Source: Sweltsa coloradensis (taxonomy: Eukaryota; Arthropoda; Insecta; Plecoptera; Chloroperlidae). Taken from it: 64,000 bases of DNA. The notes under the pieces were generated by a model. That model did no database searches. It saw only the letters and a program-made list of their open reading frames with translations, and was not told the origin of the DNA. Each line of letters starts with the position of its first letter. The first letter of the stretch is position 1. Shown in pieces: positions 25,552-38,621 of the stretch. The DNA lies in assembly GCA_024449915.1 (NCBI GenBank), contig JAMZAV010000065.1, positions 174,501 through 238,500 on the forward strand. The letters run 5' to 3'. The position numbers were made by a program, and so were the translations under genes.

Positions 25552-25944
25552 GCCTTACATAATTCTGTTCCACACATAACAATCGAAAAATGATCATCGT
25601 GATTGTAACTTTTTCCACAAGTATCTTCTTCAAAATCAAAAGCCATAAAACATTCTAAAATTTGGTTTTATTATAGAAATAACCATTATTTTGTGGGGTA
25701 CATAATATGCTTACCTTCTATATTTTATCAGTTATCTCAAGAAGCTAAACATACTATAATACGAACAGTAAGAATGGAGTAGTCAAAATATTGAAATATT
25801 CATATTTCAACATTTTCCTTTTTTCATGAACTTGTAGTTCGTCAAAATGTATCTTAAATGAAAGGCATTCATTGTTATAATAAATTGATATTGGATCACG
25901 AAAAAATAGCTCAAAATAATAATATACAAAATAATGTTACCGGG
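25552..25944. other. AT-rich sequence, nothing recognised
   Basis: No supported feature between the pentamer array and motif copy 3. Confidence 0.35.
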
Positions 25945-25961
25945 ACCGGCACCTCCACCAA
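25945..25961 (+). repeat. tRNA-Ala 3'-CCA-like motif, copy 3
   Basis: ACCGGCACCTCCACCAA. It lacks one C of the CCCGG and is otherwise identical to the other copies. Confidence 0.5.
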
Positions 25962-26184
25962 TCAAATAATTTCCATCTTCCAATTTTGTTTATGATTTTG
26001 GTGTTGTAACTTGCGATATCCGATCAGAATTAAATCAAAATTTCAATTCTAGATGAAGTGTTATTTTCTACTTTTTAATTTTTCAGTTGGTCTATATCAA
26101 GTCTTGTCCTTTAAGCCGGTTGGAATTCGCCTCCAAGACTAGAATCAAAAATAAGCCATCCGCGGTGACACATACAATAAGGCC

Positions 26185-26330
26185 GCTGGTCTCAAGAGTA
26201 TGGCTCAACGAGGACGGGGGTTCGAGTCCCGCATAAGGCATGGGTTTTTGTTATCGTCCTTCATCGTTGTCTCTCACCACCCATCGTCTCGAATAGCCGA
26301 AGTGCGTTAATAGAGACGTCAAGAAAAATA
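26185..26330 (+). mobile_element. tRNA-derived SINE with GTCTCGAATAGCC tail
   Basis: A tRNA-like head has a degenerate A-box region (GGTCTCAAGAGTATGG) and a clear B-box GGTTCGAGTCC at 26219-26229. It is followed by a tail with CGTCTCGAATAGCCGAAGTG. The tail recurs without a head at 13804-13838 and 41344-41365. Confidence 0.55.
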
Positions 26331-26776
26331 AATCACCATCGTAAATATGCTAAAATTAATAAATAGTATCTGCTTTATTTATTGTGCGAAGAAACAAAAT
26401 TAATTGTAAAGTTTGGTACATACAAACAGTATCGTATCGTGTCATTTTCGTACGCTAACATTTTTTAGGTTTTCAAATTGTCAGTCTTGCATATTTTATT
26501 GTAGTATTTTGTGATGTCGTTTTCATTTTAATTCGCAAAGGTTTATTACATGTAGTTGGGGTAACATCAACTATCAAAACTTTACACTAACCTAGCTCTA
26601 GATAAATATACTGTTTTTAACAGGTTTAGCTCGTTATTAATCAATTTAACATAATTATGTATATTGGCCACCAAATTTTACTCACGTAAAACAGACCATT
26701 ACAACAAAATACTATAGTTTTTTCCTCTGGGCACTCATTTAAAAAAGCCTAACGCCACACTGCTTGGTGTTTCCAG
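26331..26776. other. AT-rich sequence, nothing recognised
   Basis: No repeat or supported frame. It would be intronic if the following exon candidate is real. Confidence 0.35.
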
Positions 26777-26895
26777 GTGATGGTGATGGCGTAGCGTCCT
26801 CCACCACTGCACCCTCGACACTAGCGCGCGACCCTGTCGACGGGAAGCCAGTGTACCGTGTGATTGCAGAACCTGCACAATGCGTTGAAAGATAG
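26777..26895 (+). CDS. possible terminal exon behind a good acceptor, unidentified
   Basis: A pyrimidine-rich stretch ending TGTTTCCAG forms an acceptor-like site at 26776. The frame from GAT at 26779 is open for 38 codons to TAG at 26893. It reads DGDGVASSTTAPSTLARDP then VDGKPVYRVIAEPAQCVER. The composition differs from the AT-rich flanks. The minus strand is also open here (26739-26948), so base composition may explain it. No family is recognised. Confidence 0.14.
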
Positions 26896-27304
26896 ACAGA
26901 ACATGCGGTCAAACTGCAACACAGCCATTCCGTCAGATGGAATTGCATGTTGTTCCCTCGATTGCTCTTCTACTTGCTCATTCGCAGGATTTCATTTACT
27001 ACAGTTGCAGTTTAATTACGGACTAGAAGTGTTAAAAACTTTCCAACAGGAATGTCGTTAAGTTTACAATCCAAATTCAAACTTTGCCAGCAAAAGTTTA
27101 GTGTTTTACAGCTTATGACTTGAAAACTTGGTTTTAAACAGTAATTTTGTTTGAATAATGCAGTGATTGTTACATTACAATCATAGTTAAGCTATAACAA
27201 TCAAAGCGTGCATGTAATAATAATATATTAGTATGAACTTGCTTTTCGTTTGTGGAAACTTCAGACAGCACATCAGACGTTGATTTAGAAATACAGTAGA
27301 TGTA

Positions 27305-27545
27305 ATAAATAAAATAAATAAATTCATATTTAGAGTGTACCAACTCAATTGATTTTCAGTGGGGGACATTAAACCAAAGCGACCAAGCCAACCCTGTAGG
27401 CCCCTACGCAATCGACGAGTGAGCGATAACCAACCAAAGATAGATTTTTTTATAAGAATTATAGCAATCAGTGCGAACACCCGCGGATCAACGCCAGAGT
27501 CAACAAGGCCGATTCAGAACAACTTTGAATTTATTATGTGCCTCG
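27305..27545 (-). repeat. LINE/SINE-like repeat family R2, single copy
   Basis: Read on the plus strand it begins with an (AAAT)-type tail, then TTTAGAGTGTACC, TTTTCAGTGGGGGAC, a GCAATCGACGAGTGAGCG block and ends near AAGGCCGATTCAGAA. The same blocks occur at 39035-39266 and inverted at 39758-39990. The A/T-rich tail at one end suggests a retroposon lying on the minus strand. Confidence 0.65.
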
Positions 27546-27579
27546 TTGCGTAGACGGCTCCAAAATCACCTTTTTAACT

Positions 27580-27686
27580 GATGGACTTAAGTCCAATTCA
27601 GAAATTTAAAAACTTCTGACCATATCGGGAATCGAACCCTGGACCTCCCGCATTGGAAGCAGAGACGCTAACCACAAGACCATTCA
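27580..27686 (-). mobile_element. tRNA-derived SINE
   Basis: On the minus strand GGTCTTGTGGTTAGCG (A-box region) is followed by an anticodon-like arm (TCTGC, loop TTCCAAT, GCGGG) and B-box GGTTCGATTCCC. A tail then reads TTTTTAAATTTCTGAATTGG. The tail belongs to the same family as that at 9091. Confidence 0.6.
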
Positions 27687-27833
27687 ATAATAACTAATAA
27701 GTAATAGTCCAAGGTGTGTTATGGTATTTATAATAAAACAAGCAAGGGTACGATGGTAATCAAAAGGAAGAAGGTAGCTATACTTAATCAACAGATCGTC
27801 GAAGAAGAATACACAAGTTTCGCCGTGCGTCAA

Positions 27834-27854
27834 TATTTGGTGGAGGCGCCGGGT
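27834..27854 (-). repeat. tRNA-Ala 3'-CCA-like motif, copy 4
   Basis: On the minus strand ACCCGGCGCCTCCACCA followed by AATA. The CACC to CGCC change still matches variation known among tRNA-Ala acceptor stems. It lies in a short open frame (27714-27914) that shows no domain. Confidence 0.55.
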
Positions 27855-29499
27855 TTACACAAAGTTTATTTTAAAAAATGTCCCTCGCTTTCATTAAGTA
27901 TTAATGATGGTTGAGAACAGCACATGAATTTTCAAATTTTCTAGGGGGGCTAGCCCATAACTGACTTCTTCCCTTTGTATACCTAATACACGTTTGTCCC
28001 TTAGTTAGGAATAGTTAAATTATAATAATTAGATTTATAAATAAACGTTTATGTTTTTTGTGTGTGCATATGTAAATGACTGAGAGTTTAATGAATATAC
28101 TGCTGATTGAAATATAAAACTGTTAAATACCATGTAATGGATTAAAACGGTAACATTTTGTTTGTTGATTAGCTATCTAAACTTGCTCAATGACACACCC
28201 GACGTCCCGTCCTCATATATCTATAACCGTGATATAATTTAAGTGTCCGAAATCGAAATATTTAAACTTTTACTAATTTTGTGTTAATTGGCAAGAAACA
28301 GTCTAAAGATGACACACTCAAAATGCTATTTTCTAAAATTTACTCACGGACTTATAAAGTTTTCAAAATTTATTTAAATGAATTATGTACTTTAATCGAA
28401 ATTTGTATACTGCCTATTTAAAAAAAACTCTAAAAACCAGCAATATGTTTGTCATTTATCAATAGTTTATTTTAAAAAGTCTTGTAATGCTTACGTTTCA
28501 ACAAGTTATTATTATTTATTGACACTGGTCCGAGGGCAATTCCCCCAATACAAGCAAACAAATCGTACCCCATGTTGCGAGTAACTACGTCTGACATAAG
28601 GCCGCCAATCACTTGATTGGTCTAGTTTTTCTTCACGCTACCGCGGAGAGTCATGCAGACAGGTTGCAAGTGCATGTCGCACGCACACGAGCAAACGAGT
28701 GCAATCAACTCCCCGCAAGAGATAGATAGATATAGGCTGCCGTGCACTTTACGACCAATGACATTCGACCTCCCCTGGTGAATGCATTCAGAGATCTCAT
28801 CTCCACGAACCAGATGGCTACCGGGGTATTATTGAACAAATAGTGGATTCCGTTTAAAATTAAAATCAACACGTATTTTTAATTGATCCGCCTTTGTAAA
28901 AACATTGCTTGAAGTTGGCGTTATCATTTTGCACACGGTGAATTTCAGTCGGTTAAGATAACAAAGCAAGCGCACTAACTGTGAATTGATATGCCTCGTC
29001 ATCACATCATACACCTTTTTAAATAGTTATTAGTAATGGAAAGTATAAATTAATTTGTATCACTATTATCAACGGTGGACGTCTGTATAAAGGTAAATTA
29101 TTTTATTTACATTTGAAATAATTAAATGTAAATATATTTTAAACTAACAGCAGAACTTGCTGTAAAACTATTCCCCGCACAATACGCAAGGTTAATTTTC
29201 TAGCGAGACGGGACGATCCTCATCGCTGATATTATTAGTAATAAAAAAAAAAAATAGAGCATGAAAACGGTAAAATAAATACTTAGTTTTATTGACGAAA
29301 TAGTATTATTACATTTGAGTACAAGTATGAGTGTTTCTAATTCATTTTGGCTTAAATTATTCTTTTCTGTACTGTTGTAATAACTATTAAAATACTTATT
29401 TGCATTGTTACTTATACAATTTGTCTTATTTTCTACTTCTCTTAGATATTTCTTGATTTGTTTCGCCGGGAAACGTTCACATAATGGAGGAATTAATCA
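27855..29499. other. AT-rich sequence with one GC-richer promoter-like patch
   Basis: Mostly featureless. At 28605-28620 the palindrome CCAATCACTTGATTGG provides two facing CCAAT motifs. A GC-richer segment to about 28830 follows, with an ATG-started 42-codon frame beginning at about 28652 that has no recognised domain. Confidence 0.3.
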
Positions 29500-29526
29500 T
29501 ATTTAACTTAATCCAGAAATTAAAAA
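29500..29526 (-). mobile_element. SINE tail fragment at Helitron-like insertion
   Basis: TTAATCCAGAAATTAAAAA is the reversed AATTTCTGGATT tail of the SINE family. Helitron-like copy F begins directly at its end. Confidence 0.45.
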
Positions 29527-30318
29527 CTAGGAAAACGCTTAAGTCCCGCCGCGTTGATGGATGAGCGTAATTTTTTTTAAACGAAAAAAGCGTAAAATTG
29601 CGATTTTTTTAATAGATAATTTTTCGATTACGCTCAAATTTCACACGAATATATTAATTCATAAAATTAAAGTTCTGTGAAAAAATCATTACAATCGGAT
29701 AAAGCATGTAGGTTTTATTCGTCGAAGAAATGTTAAAAATTGAAAAAAATCGTAAAATTGCGATTATCATGAGAAATGATTTTTTGATTGCGCTCAAATT
29801 TCACACGAATATATTAATTCATAAAATTAAGGTTCTGTGAAAAAATCATTACAATGGGATAAAGCATGTAGGTGTTATAAGTCGAAGAATGTTTTAAAAA
29901 TTTAAAAAAAATTAATAAGAAATAATTTTTCGATTGCGCTCAAATTTCACATGATTATATTAATTCATAAAATTAAGGTTCTGTGAAAAAATCATAACAA
30001 TCAGGTAAAGCATGTAGATGTTATAAGTCGAAGAATTTAAAAAAAATCAAAACAAATCGTAAAATTGCGATTTTCATGAGAAATAATTTTTCGATCAATT
30101 TTTTCCCCCCGTGCAGTTCTTTGTTCAGAGATTTCATAGACCTCCATAAAATTTCATCGCAATTGGAGTATTGGTTTAGCCGGAATCGTGTTCACAGACA
30201 CACAAAAATACAAAAAAAAAGAAAGAAAAAAAAAAAAAAAAAACATTCCGGATTTTTTTCTCCAGTGTAGTGAAATGGAATCTTCGCTTCGCTCGCTACG
30301 CTCGCTACGCTCATCCAA
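29527..30318 (-). mobile_element. Helitron-like non-autonomous element, copy F (subfamily 1)
   Basis: Termini CTAGGAAAACGCTTAAG and CGCTCATCCAA. Internal TTCTGTGAAAAAATCAT blocks start at 29673, 29833 and 29979, showing units of about 160 and 146 bp. The A-tract lies at about 30212-30242. One internal region has decayed to ATTTTTTCCCCCCGTGC. Confidence 0.8.
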
Positions 30319-30324
30319 CAAACA

Positions 30325-30375
30325 CTTGGTTCATATCCCGGTCTGGTGGGATTTTTTAATTTCTATTAAATTTTA
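30325..30375 (+). mobile_element. SINE 3' fragment
   Basis: TTGGTTCATATCCCGGT resembles a decayed B-box/T-arm and is followed by GGGATTTTTTAATTTCT, the shared SINE tail. Confidence 0.45.
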
Positions 30376-31364
30376 TCTATATATTATAATACATACAACA
30401 GTTACAGCTAGTCGTAAACTATCTGAAATGAGACAAACTTTTATGAACGCGAGGGTCTCCGCCTGGTATCCTTAATCAGTAAGTATGTAGTCTGTCCATT
30501 CAAACAGTGAATGATCATTTTACGCTACTGTGTCGTACATTTGTGCTTTTCATAGAATATCGCCCAGTTAGCGTAGGTTGTTCACGCATTATCCCGGCTG
30601 CTATTTCTCTGTTTGTTGTGTAAAAATCGAGTTTCCTTTTCTGTGACAGATTTGCCTTTCATACACTGCCCTCTCTCCCTGATTCGAGGGTGTATATAGA
30701 TGTGTTTTTGTACAAAAGCGTTAATAGCAAATTGGCTCACATATAAAATGTAGACATTTGGGGTGTGATTGCGTGAATGAGTCGGTGGATGGGAGTGAGG
30801 GGTGGGAGAGGGGGATGTTATATACTGGAACACTTTGTTCGTGATAGGGGCGCACGGAAATGGCAAAGAATGTTAAATGTATTTTATGTTGCACTAGTAT
30901 TTCACGTGAAAATGCTCAAACGAACCTATGCCAGATCCACCAATACACAACTCTAATAAAAATAAATACGGTTTCACTGTTTGCGTATTTCGCATTACTG
31001 GACTTACCAAACGTTAATTTATTTTGTTGTTACATCAATAAAAAAATTCGATGTAACTTTTTTACATTAAATATACGACAAAATCACACTATGGAAACTA
31101 GCATGCACACGACAAAGTTTATTAGGCAGTATATTTATCAAGCGAATAACTGAACTGAATAATAACTTAAACATAAGAACTCTAGACATTATTTAACTTG
31201 AACTCAAAAATGCAATGTTTTAAGCATATTTGTCATTTGTTATAATTTAAAGGGCTTGAGGTTAGAACGTTTTCAAAGTTACCGTTGATTACCATAAACC
31301 GCAATACCATATTGATTTCTAATTGATCAAAGTGCATTTTTAAGATTAAAAACATCAGCCCGAA
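30376..31364. other. unannotated sequence
   Basis: Short frames only; nothing recognised. Confidence 0.35.
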
Positions 31365-31425
31365 CAGTTGTTATTGAACCATAGACCTTCTGCATTGAAA
31401 ATAGAAAAGCTCACAATAACAATGA
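31365..31425 (-). mobile_element. decayed tRNA-derived SINE fragment
   Basis: On the minus strand AATGCAGAAGGTCTATGGTTCAATAAC fragments (for example GGTCTATGGTTCAAT) resemble an anticodon-arm to T-arm section of the SINE heads seen elsewhere. Confidence 0.35.
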
Positions 31426-34400
31426 TACACGCTTAACTAAACTGAATCTTAACTTTCTGATTGAACTCATGTTAAACTCGTCCGAGTTTGTCAATATTAA
31501 GCCAGTTAATTACATGTGAATACATATATCCATAGCTTATTTGTTTATTTGTTCTACAAGTCTAGGTTTTGACTTTAACAATATAAATTATCAATGACTG
31601 TTGCACGCAACTCCCATATGGTGTCAAGGGGCGTCTAACTTATCATCTCCCCCATGGAAAACATTTGCCATAAATGTCTCGGAACTGTTTTACTGTTATT
31701 CTGCAACAGCGGAATCAACAACATAACGACCGGAACGACTGACTGAATTACTTCTGAATTGGTCAGCGATTACCCCTGAATCGTGACTCCATTTAACAGA
31801 TGTGAGGTTGTGTAATTGATTTTATTTCAGTTGAATCATGCTCTGCTATCGTTGTTATCGTTTCCATCACGATTGCGTTTGTTAACAACTTACTGACTCG
31901 CAATTATCAGATTTCTTATTGAAGGTACTTAATTACATTTAAATAACTTAGACCTACCTTCGTAGTGGTGGTTTACATTTGAATTTAAGTTTGATAGCCC
32001 GCATTTCTAATTTGTAAAATACACACCATTATTAATTATTGAAAACAAAATTATTGTTACCAACGAGTTTTTAAAAAACAAACTTGGTAGTTCAGAATTT
32101 TTTCTATATCGTACACTATTTTTAAAATTGAAATGGGCTCCTTATTTTCCTCGCAATTAGAGATATCGAGTCACCCGTCTGTGACCCGATGGAAGTGGCA
32201 CAGTGGCCGTTACTCGCGAGGTTAATTCTAGCCCCCAAATCCTAAATTCTAGGTTTTCCTCAGTCCTATTGCTAATATGCTGTACACCTTATTAAATCCT
32301 ACTAACATCCCTTGTGTTAAAAAATACCCTAACTAACAAGCTAACAATCTGAAGAGAGTTTTACCGTGTAAACTAATGTGTGCTCTTTACATTATTTTTT
32401 TGTTAATAAGGTATAATTTTGTTATTTAAGTGTCACTTGATCACCATACTTTAAATATGTTTTTGAACATCCAGTGTATATAACTGATAACTTTTACATT
32501 CATAGTTCTTAAAATAATATTGAACGATAAGCCATTCAATAGCACGTCATTATATTTATGTTTGGGGGGTACCATGAAATAACAAACTTGAGTTGTGTGT
32601 TGGTTTTCACCTCCATATAATCAAAAGTTAAAATCACTCAAAATTATATAAATTCAAGGTAATTAAAGCATGAACATAATTTAAATACTAGAGTGTCTCG
32701 CAACCCAACTCACCAACACTCTCAACTAGACAACACACAGAATGCCATTCCATTCCCCTTATAAATAATGATGATAAATGTTATAAATTAATAGTTGGTA
32801 GTAGGTATCTTGACTTGAAATGAGCTTATTAATATGGTATCTTGCCCGCGTCTCCGGAGACCCTGTGTAATAAGACGACCCGTAACCGGTGTACTCTAAT
32901 GAATCCATTAGCCCGTGATGAGCTCTTGCAGCAACCGTGCATGTCCGTCCGCCGTCCGCCATCACGTGTTTATAGCCACTCGAGACGTCGCTTCCAAACA
33001 CGTGGGACGGGGTGGCGAGGACACATCGGCGAAACTTAAACGTCGGAGGAGGGACACGGTTTGATTGGGTTTCTATTCAGTTTTAATAAGTACCTTGAGG
33101 TAAACGATTAAAGGATTGGAGTCGCCAATCGGAATGGGTCATAGGGTGTCTCCTTGGGGTGGAGGTCTAGTTTTGAGTCCACGTTTATGTCCTGGGAACT
33201 CTCTGAGGTTGTGTGTATATAATCTACTCACCGCCGCCTCGTTATTAATTTCATCTCGGAAAGTTAGAGTCATATTAGATAGTTGAGTGCGCTGCCGGTG
33301 GAGGAGGGAGCTGTGGAGGGGGGGGGGGGTGACCTCTGGTGTAGTGGACAGGTCACCAGGTGGCTATTTGTCACCACGCCAAGGCGCAGAACAAGGTTCT
33401 ACCATTTACTCTCTGAGAAGCTTGCCATGCAAACATGCGGCACGCAAATCCCCCCGGCACTAAGGGCGTATTCGCAACCCCACAACCTTCAAGAAGGATG
33501 ATTCAATATCCAGCTCAAGGGAACTGAGATCCTTCACCGCTCATTTTTATAATAAAGAAAAAGACATTTGAATTCATTTGAATTAGCAAAAGAGATTATA
33601 TTGCCGCAAAGCAGGAGGTATATGCCGCCGTCTGAGGACCGATATGTAACGTAACTTCATTTAGGACCTGTTTTGTTCAGAGAATAAATGACACCCTCGG
33701 TAACATGGTACCAATTTCTCGTGTGACGTTCATCATAATTCAACAGACGAAGAACGCAACAGTTGAAATATCTCAAGGAGTCACCGTGTTTATCGTTGCC
33801 AATTGCGACATTTTGTGTTTTATGTATGGACTAACTAACCTAATGGAGCCTCACAATTAACAGAGTTCACTCTAAAGTCTATATGGAGGAAACAAAGGAA
33901 TCTTCTAGATTACTTTAGAAGAATTTAAGCATTGCTATCGTAGTGTGTGAATATTATTTGGATTTATTGGGGTGGAAATAAATGATTGGGTTTTATAAAT
34001 AAACATAATAATACAAACAATGACATTTAAAATATTTTACAATATCGGCAACTTAGATTTTGTTATTCACATCGTTTCAAAGAAAAATATAGTTGTGAAA
34101 GTATTTGTTCTATAAATATTAAACAGAATTACAAGTTTAAACCAGTAATTATTTTTTCCTCCACTATTTTAATATAGGTAATATGTAAATGTCTACTTTA
34201 CGTTCCCAAAAGCAAATTGAAGGTATTCTCTTGTTTACAGTTATGACGTACGTACGTAACACTTTACATTATATAAGTGATTAAATCGGGTTATTAATAA
34301 GAAAACGTCATCTACCTCAGAACACGTTTCTTGGGGACTCTTTTGCATGGGAGCGAGCGCGGGCAATGTTTTCTGCGGACAGCGCGCGCTCTTCCAAGTC

Positions 34401-34893
34401 CTGCGGCCGCCGCGCGTACTAGCCCCTCCTTGAATCCAGTCGTCGAGGGGACGAACCGACCGACGAACGAGAGAACGAACGTCTCTGCGATGAACCAGTG
34501 CATTAGCGGACGTGTTAGTCAGACTAATGAAACCATCTCAGGTCCAAGCTTGGACCGTCATAATAATTAGAATTAGTGTGAGATGGTAGTTAATATTCGT
34601 ATTATCGCCTTTTCTACCCTCCTGTCCCCACCCACCCCCGTTTACGAGCGCCGCAGAACGGCGAGTTTAACTGCGGGAATCTCGGTCCTTTATTTCGCAC
34701 CGTCGGGGAGGATACTATTAATGTCAACCCGCTCGAGGAAATGAAATGATTCGAGGCAGACATTTTAACAGTGAAGTGAAGTCGAGGACGACATACTTGG
34801 GCCGCACTCGGCGCTATACACACACAGTTGAGCGCGGGGGGTAATGTTGGACTGAGTTGATGAAACCTCCTCGTGTATTAATTGTATCTATAG
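31426..34893. other. AT-rich sequence with GC-richer islands at 32840-33060, 33280-33500 and 34320-34850
   Basis: The island at 32840-33060 contains two CACGTG sites (near 32966 and 32999). That at 33280-33500 has a G-run at about 33316-33330. That at 34320-34850 is rich in CG dinucleotides. All have short open frames on both strands without recognisable domains. They may be regulatory or exonic, or remnants of repeats. Confidence 0.3.
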
Positions 34894-35050
34894 ATAAGAT
34901 CTTCACTAAAACGTTGGTTCAAAGGTGTTTGAATGATTAATATGAATAAGATATTCACTTAAAAGTTCGTTCAAAGGAGTTTTAGTGATTATTATGAATA
35001 CGATCTTTACTAAAGCGAAGGATCAAAAGTATTTAATGATGATTGATGGG
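34894..35050 (+). repeat. three-copy 52-bp tandem repeat, diverged
   Basis: ATAAGATCTTCACTAAAACG at 34894 recurs as ATAAGATATTCACTTAAAAG at 34946 and ATACGATCTTTACTAAAGCG at 34998. Each is followed by a GTTCAAAGG-like block and a TGATTATTATGA-like block. Confidence 0.75.
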
Positions 35051-35732
35051 ACCAACCCACCAATATTATAATAATAATGTAAATAATAAGGAAATTGTTA
35101 AAAATAAAAATTTAGCGACAAAGAATGTGGATACATTAAATAGTCTGCATTTAGCAGTGACATAATTTGTCGTATTTATAATAATTTGAATTCCTTATCT
35201 TTGGTGTAGCTATAAGGTAATGTTTTTTACAACCTACCCCCTTCTACGCCATATTTTGCTACACACATAGGACAAAATAAGCTAATACTATTTATCTGCC
35301 GTTTGAAAATTTATATTTGTTTTGATTCGACAATTTTTATAGAATCTGGTAGAATCCCACCAATTTTATCTAACGAAGTTGGAGTATATGTCGTCTTTAA
35401 ATGTTCACTGTATAATTAGCTCCATCAACAACATAACTGATTGAATACTGATCTTAAGCAACAAATACACTACTTATCTAAATAAACAAAAAAAAAAAAA
35501 TACTAGAAATAACAGTGAAACGTCGATCGTGGCTGCTAGAAAATGTGTACCGGAAAGGAGATGCTTCCTGACTACAGAACTGTAGACGAGTAAATTTTAC
35601 TTCTTAGTAGGCCTATACGGGTATAAACATCCATTATAATACGTAATTATTTCATTTAAAATAATTAACGTGATACTATTGAACAAAGCTGTAATTTTTA
35701 TTACTGCGTCTCAGAACATATACAATGTGCGC
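35051..35732. other. AT-rich sequence, nothing recognised
   Basis: No supported feature. Confidence 0.35.
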
Positions 35733-35795
35733 GACGGCCGACGGGTCTCGAACACAGGTCTTGGCTTTGTTACCCCCTCTGCTCTAACGATGACT
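35733..35795 (-). mobile_element. tRNA-like SINE head or tRNA relic
   Basis: On the minus strand GTTAGAGCAGAGGGGGTAAC is followed by AAGCCAAGACCTGTGTTCGAG and ACCCGTCGG, which resembles D-arm, anticodon region and B-box/T-arm in order. The shared SINE tail is not seen. Confidence 0.35.
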
Positions 35796-37957
35796 GATGA
35801 ACTCAATGCAAAGGCACAGATGTGATGGTTTCTGTTTACACTCGTGAGGAGCCTGTGTGGTACAATCTCGGACAATAGACCAATCAGGGGCGAACAATAT
35901 CAATGAGGGAGCTCGCTTCAAAAAACTAGCGCACCCTATCACCATGCATTTTTATCTTTAATTATATAGGCTACAAGGTAAAAATGTTGCCTAAATGTAG
36001 AGAAATCTTAAACGAACTTCTTAATACATAAAGTTGAAGTGCTCGTTTACGAATATGCTTGGCTTTTGGTAGAGATTTTATGATAACAACACCAATAATC
36101 TGGTGTCCCTGCAATACGCACTCAGCTACTGTCATATGACACCCAAAAGCACTCATACAAAACGATGGCGGAAATAATTAGAATGATAATAGAGTAAAAA
36201 GTTTGAAGTTCGGGGGGTTGCGCGCCCCTAGAATGGTAAGCCTACTTGCAACTGTCAAGCCTGATTCAATAGGCGAGGTTTTGATAAATCTGTTCTGTGG
36301 TGGCTTGCCATGTTGTCGGATCCTTTACAGCGACAGGTCGCATCAATGGTCAACACATAAAAAACAGATTCAATTATAAAGAGTCAAAGGGAGTGGATTT
36401 TATTCCGGGCATAAAACGAGTCCGGTGAAAAGTATTCTCGAGATTGAAACTTATCGACATGAACACTTGGCGGATTGAATCGAACTCGGAGCGAATCGTG
36501 ATGTGGTTCCTTGTCTTGCTAAGAGGGAGTGGGGCAGATTTCATGTTCGACGAGTTCTATTCCTGCAGACGTAAATCATTGCATGTGATTGTGAGAATGC
36601 ATACTTTATGTGTTTGCAATTAATAAATGGATTGATATCATCCATTTCGTAACAGATTTTAAGATTTATCGTAAATCAGTTAGAAAATGCAAATGGATTT
36701 GGATTTTATTTCACTTTTTCACCATTTTGACAGATTTTAAGTAATTTCAAAATTTAAATTTATTTGTAATTATTTTCTTCAATCAATTCGTTCAAATGTG
36801 CTATTTCAGGAGCTTTCCATTGAATTCTTACTTAATTATGTAAGTATCTAACCGATATGTGTTTTTATTAAGAAAATTGAAAAATGGTATAGAGATCTAC
36901 ACTTCGGCAACAGCCCGTGGGTAGTTTTTCCGTGATGCCAAACAAATGAAGACATCGTAAATTTTAACGTTCGAAGTCAAAAACAGAAATACAAATTAGA
37001 TTTTGAAAACAAAATTTGACAATCACATAAGATCCTAAACCTTGATCAAACACACAAAAAAGAAAGACAAATTATTAAAGAAAGTATTGGTTATTCAAAA
37101 ACCATCAGACGTTCTGATTTGAATCAATCCACCAATACAAATCAAATGGCAAATAAATTCTTTAGGCTACATTAGGGATTTTAAGTCAAATCAGCTATTG
37201 ATTTTAAATTTTTAAATGTTTAAATTTGATAACAAGTAAATTAGTACATTAAAAATAAAAATATAGTACATGTGTGTGTCCATACAAAATTGGTTGAACC
37301 CTGCAATAGTTACAACTCTAATAAAAGCACTCGAAATAACAATGTCTGAATGGGTTAACCGACTCCAGTTTATGTGTCTTCCACGTCATCTTAATTTATC
37401 TTCGTTCATACATGAGTGAGAAGTGCTTGATTGACATCAGACTCGGAGGGTGGAAGCGAAACGTGTATTTGTTTTACTAAACGAGACTCATGGTTATGCT
37501 GATCGCTTTGCTTATGGCCCACATCCAATATTGTCTTTAGTATGCTACATTTATACACAAATGAAACGTTTCGACAGAGTATGAATTAAGGTTATGTTAA
37601 CACGGACGAATTTGACATATTATTATGATCATGTTTGTATTGTCACTGCTCAACTTTCTCAACGATGTAGGGCCTATGTTCAACAATACAATCACACGCG
37701 TATAGAAGTGGGTGGAAAGAACAGTTTCCCCAGTACTTTCTTGTATAATTTTCCTAGCCAATAAACATCTCTCGCAGTTCTATATACCTACAGCCCTTCT
37801 GGTGTCCTGTCCATGGCACATTGCACATAAATTGAAAGTAATTTAAGTATGAATTTTGTGGAAAGCAAATAAAGAATTCATTTTTACACAATTATTCATT
37901 GGCCGCATAGTTGTATAAATCATTTCCAATAATGTATAAGTTATAAATTTTGAACTA
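35796..37957. other. AT-rich sequence with one short open frame
   Basis: At 36233-36379 an ATG-started 48-codon frame reads MVSLLATVKPDSIGEVLINL then FCGGLPCCRILYSDRSHQ. It is open upstream to 36182. It looks protein-like but has no known family and is within chance length. Nothing else is recognised. Confidence 0.25.
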
Positions 37958-38021
37958 AAGTAAGTAAGTAAGTAAGTTAGTAAGTAAGTAAGTTAGTAAG
38001 CAAGCAAGTAAGTAAGCAAGC

Positions 38022-38086
<65 letters not shown>

Positions 38087-38112
38087 TAGTAAGTAAGTAA
38101 GTAAGTAGTAGT
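37958..38112 (+). repeat. (AAGT)n microsatellite
   Basis: About 155 bp of GTAA/AAGT tetranucleotide with interspersed GTTAG and GCAAGC variants. Confidence 0.95.
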
Positions 38113-38621
38113 AATGTAATTTTATTCATTTGACTAAGTAAAAGTAAACGTATATGTGTGTTTTAGTTATTGGTGGTTTATACAACTGTAACATTATTTC
38201 GTAAAAATCATTTGAACGAGGGTATATCTTGGGATTTGCGGGTTTTTATCAATCAAACCGGGATATACTTTAAGTAATAATGTTATGCTAAGCTAGGATT
38301 ATAGGTTTTTGATAACTGAAACTTCTAGGATTGATATATTGTTTGCGTAACTTATTATGGACAGAAGGTTCTTCTTTAGATAATGCATTAAATTTCTGTC
38401 CTCCTGAATGGTTTCAAGAGTATTGTGTACTTTGGAACAAGTCTGGTATATAATTTTACAAGTGATAGTATTTGATTGAAGTTTCATCGAAAGAGGATGG
38501 GGTAAACGCAAGAGCTTTTAGGGGGTGACTATTGTGACCCAACGAAGAGTAAGGGTAGTTTGTAAATGATAGCCAGAAACAAGTGAATTGCGAGCTACCC
38601 TTGCTGCTCAGAGTGTGACAT

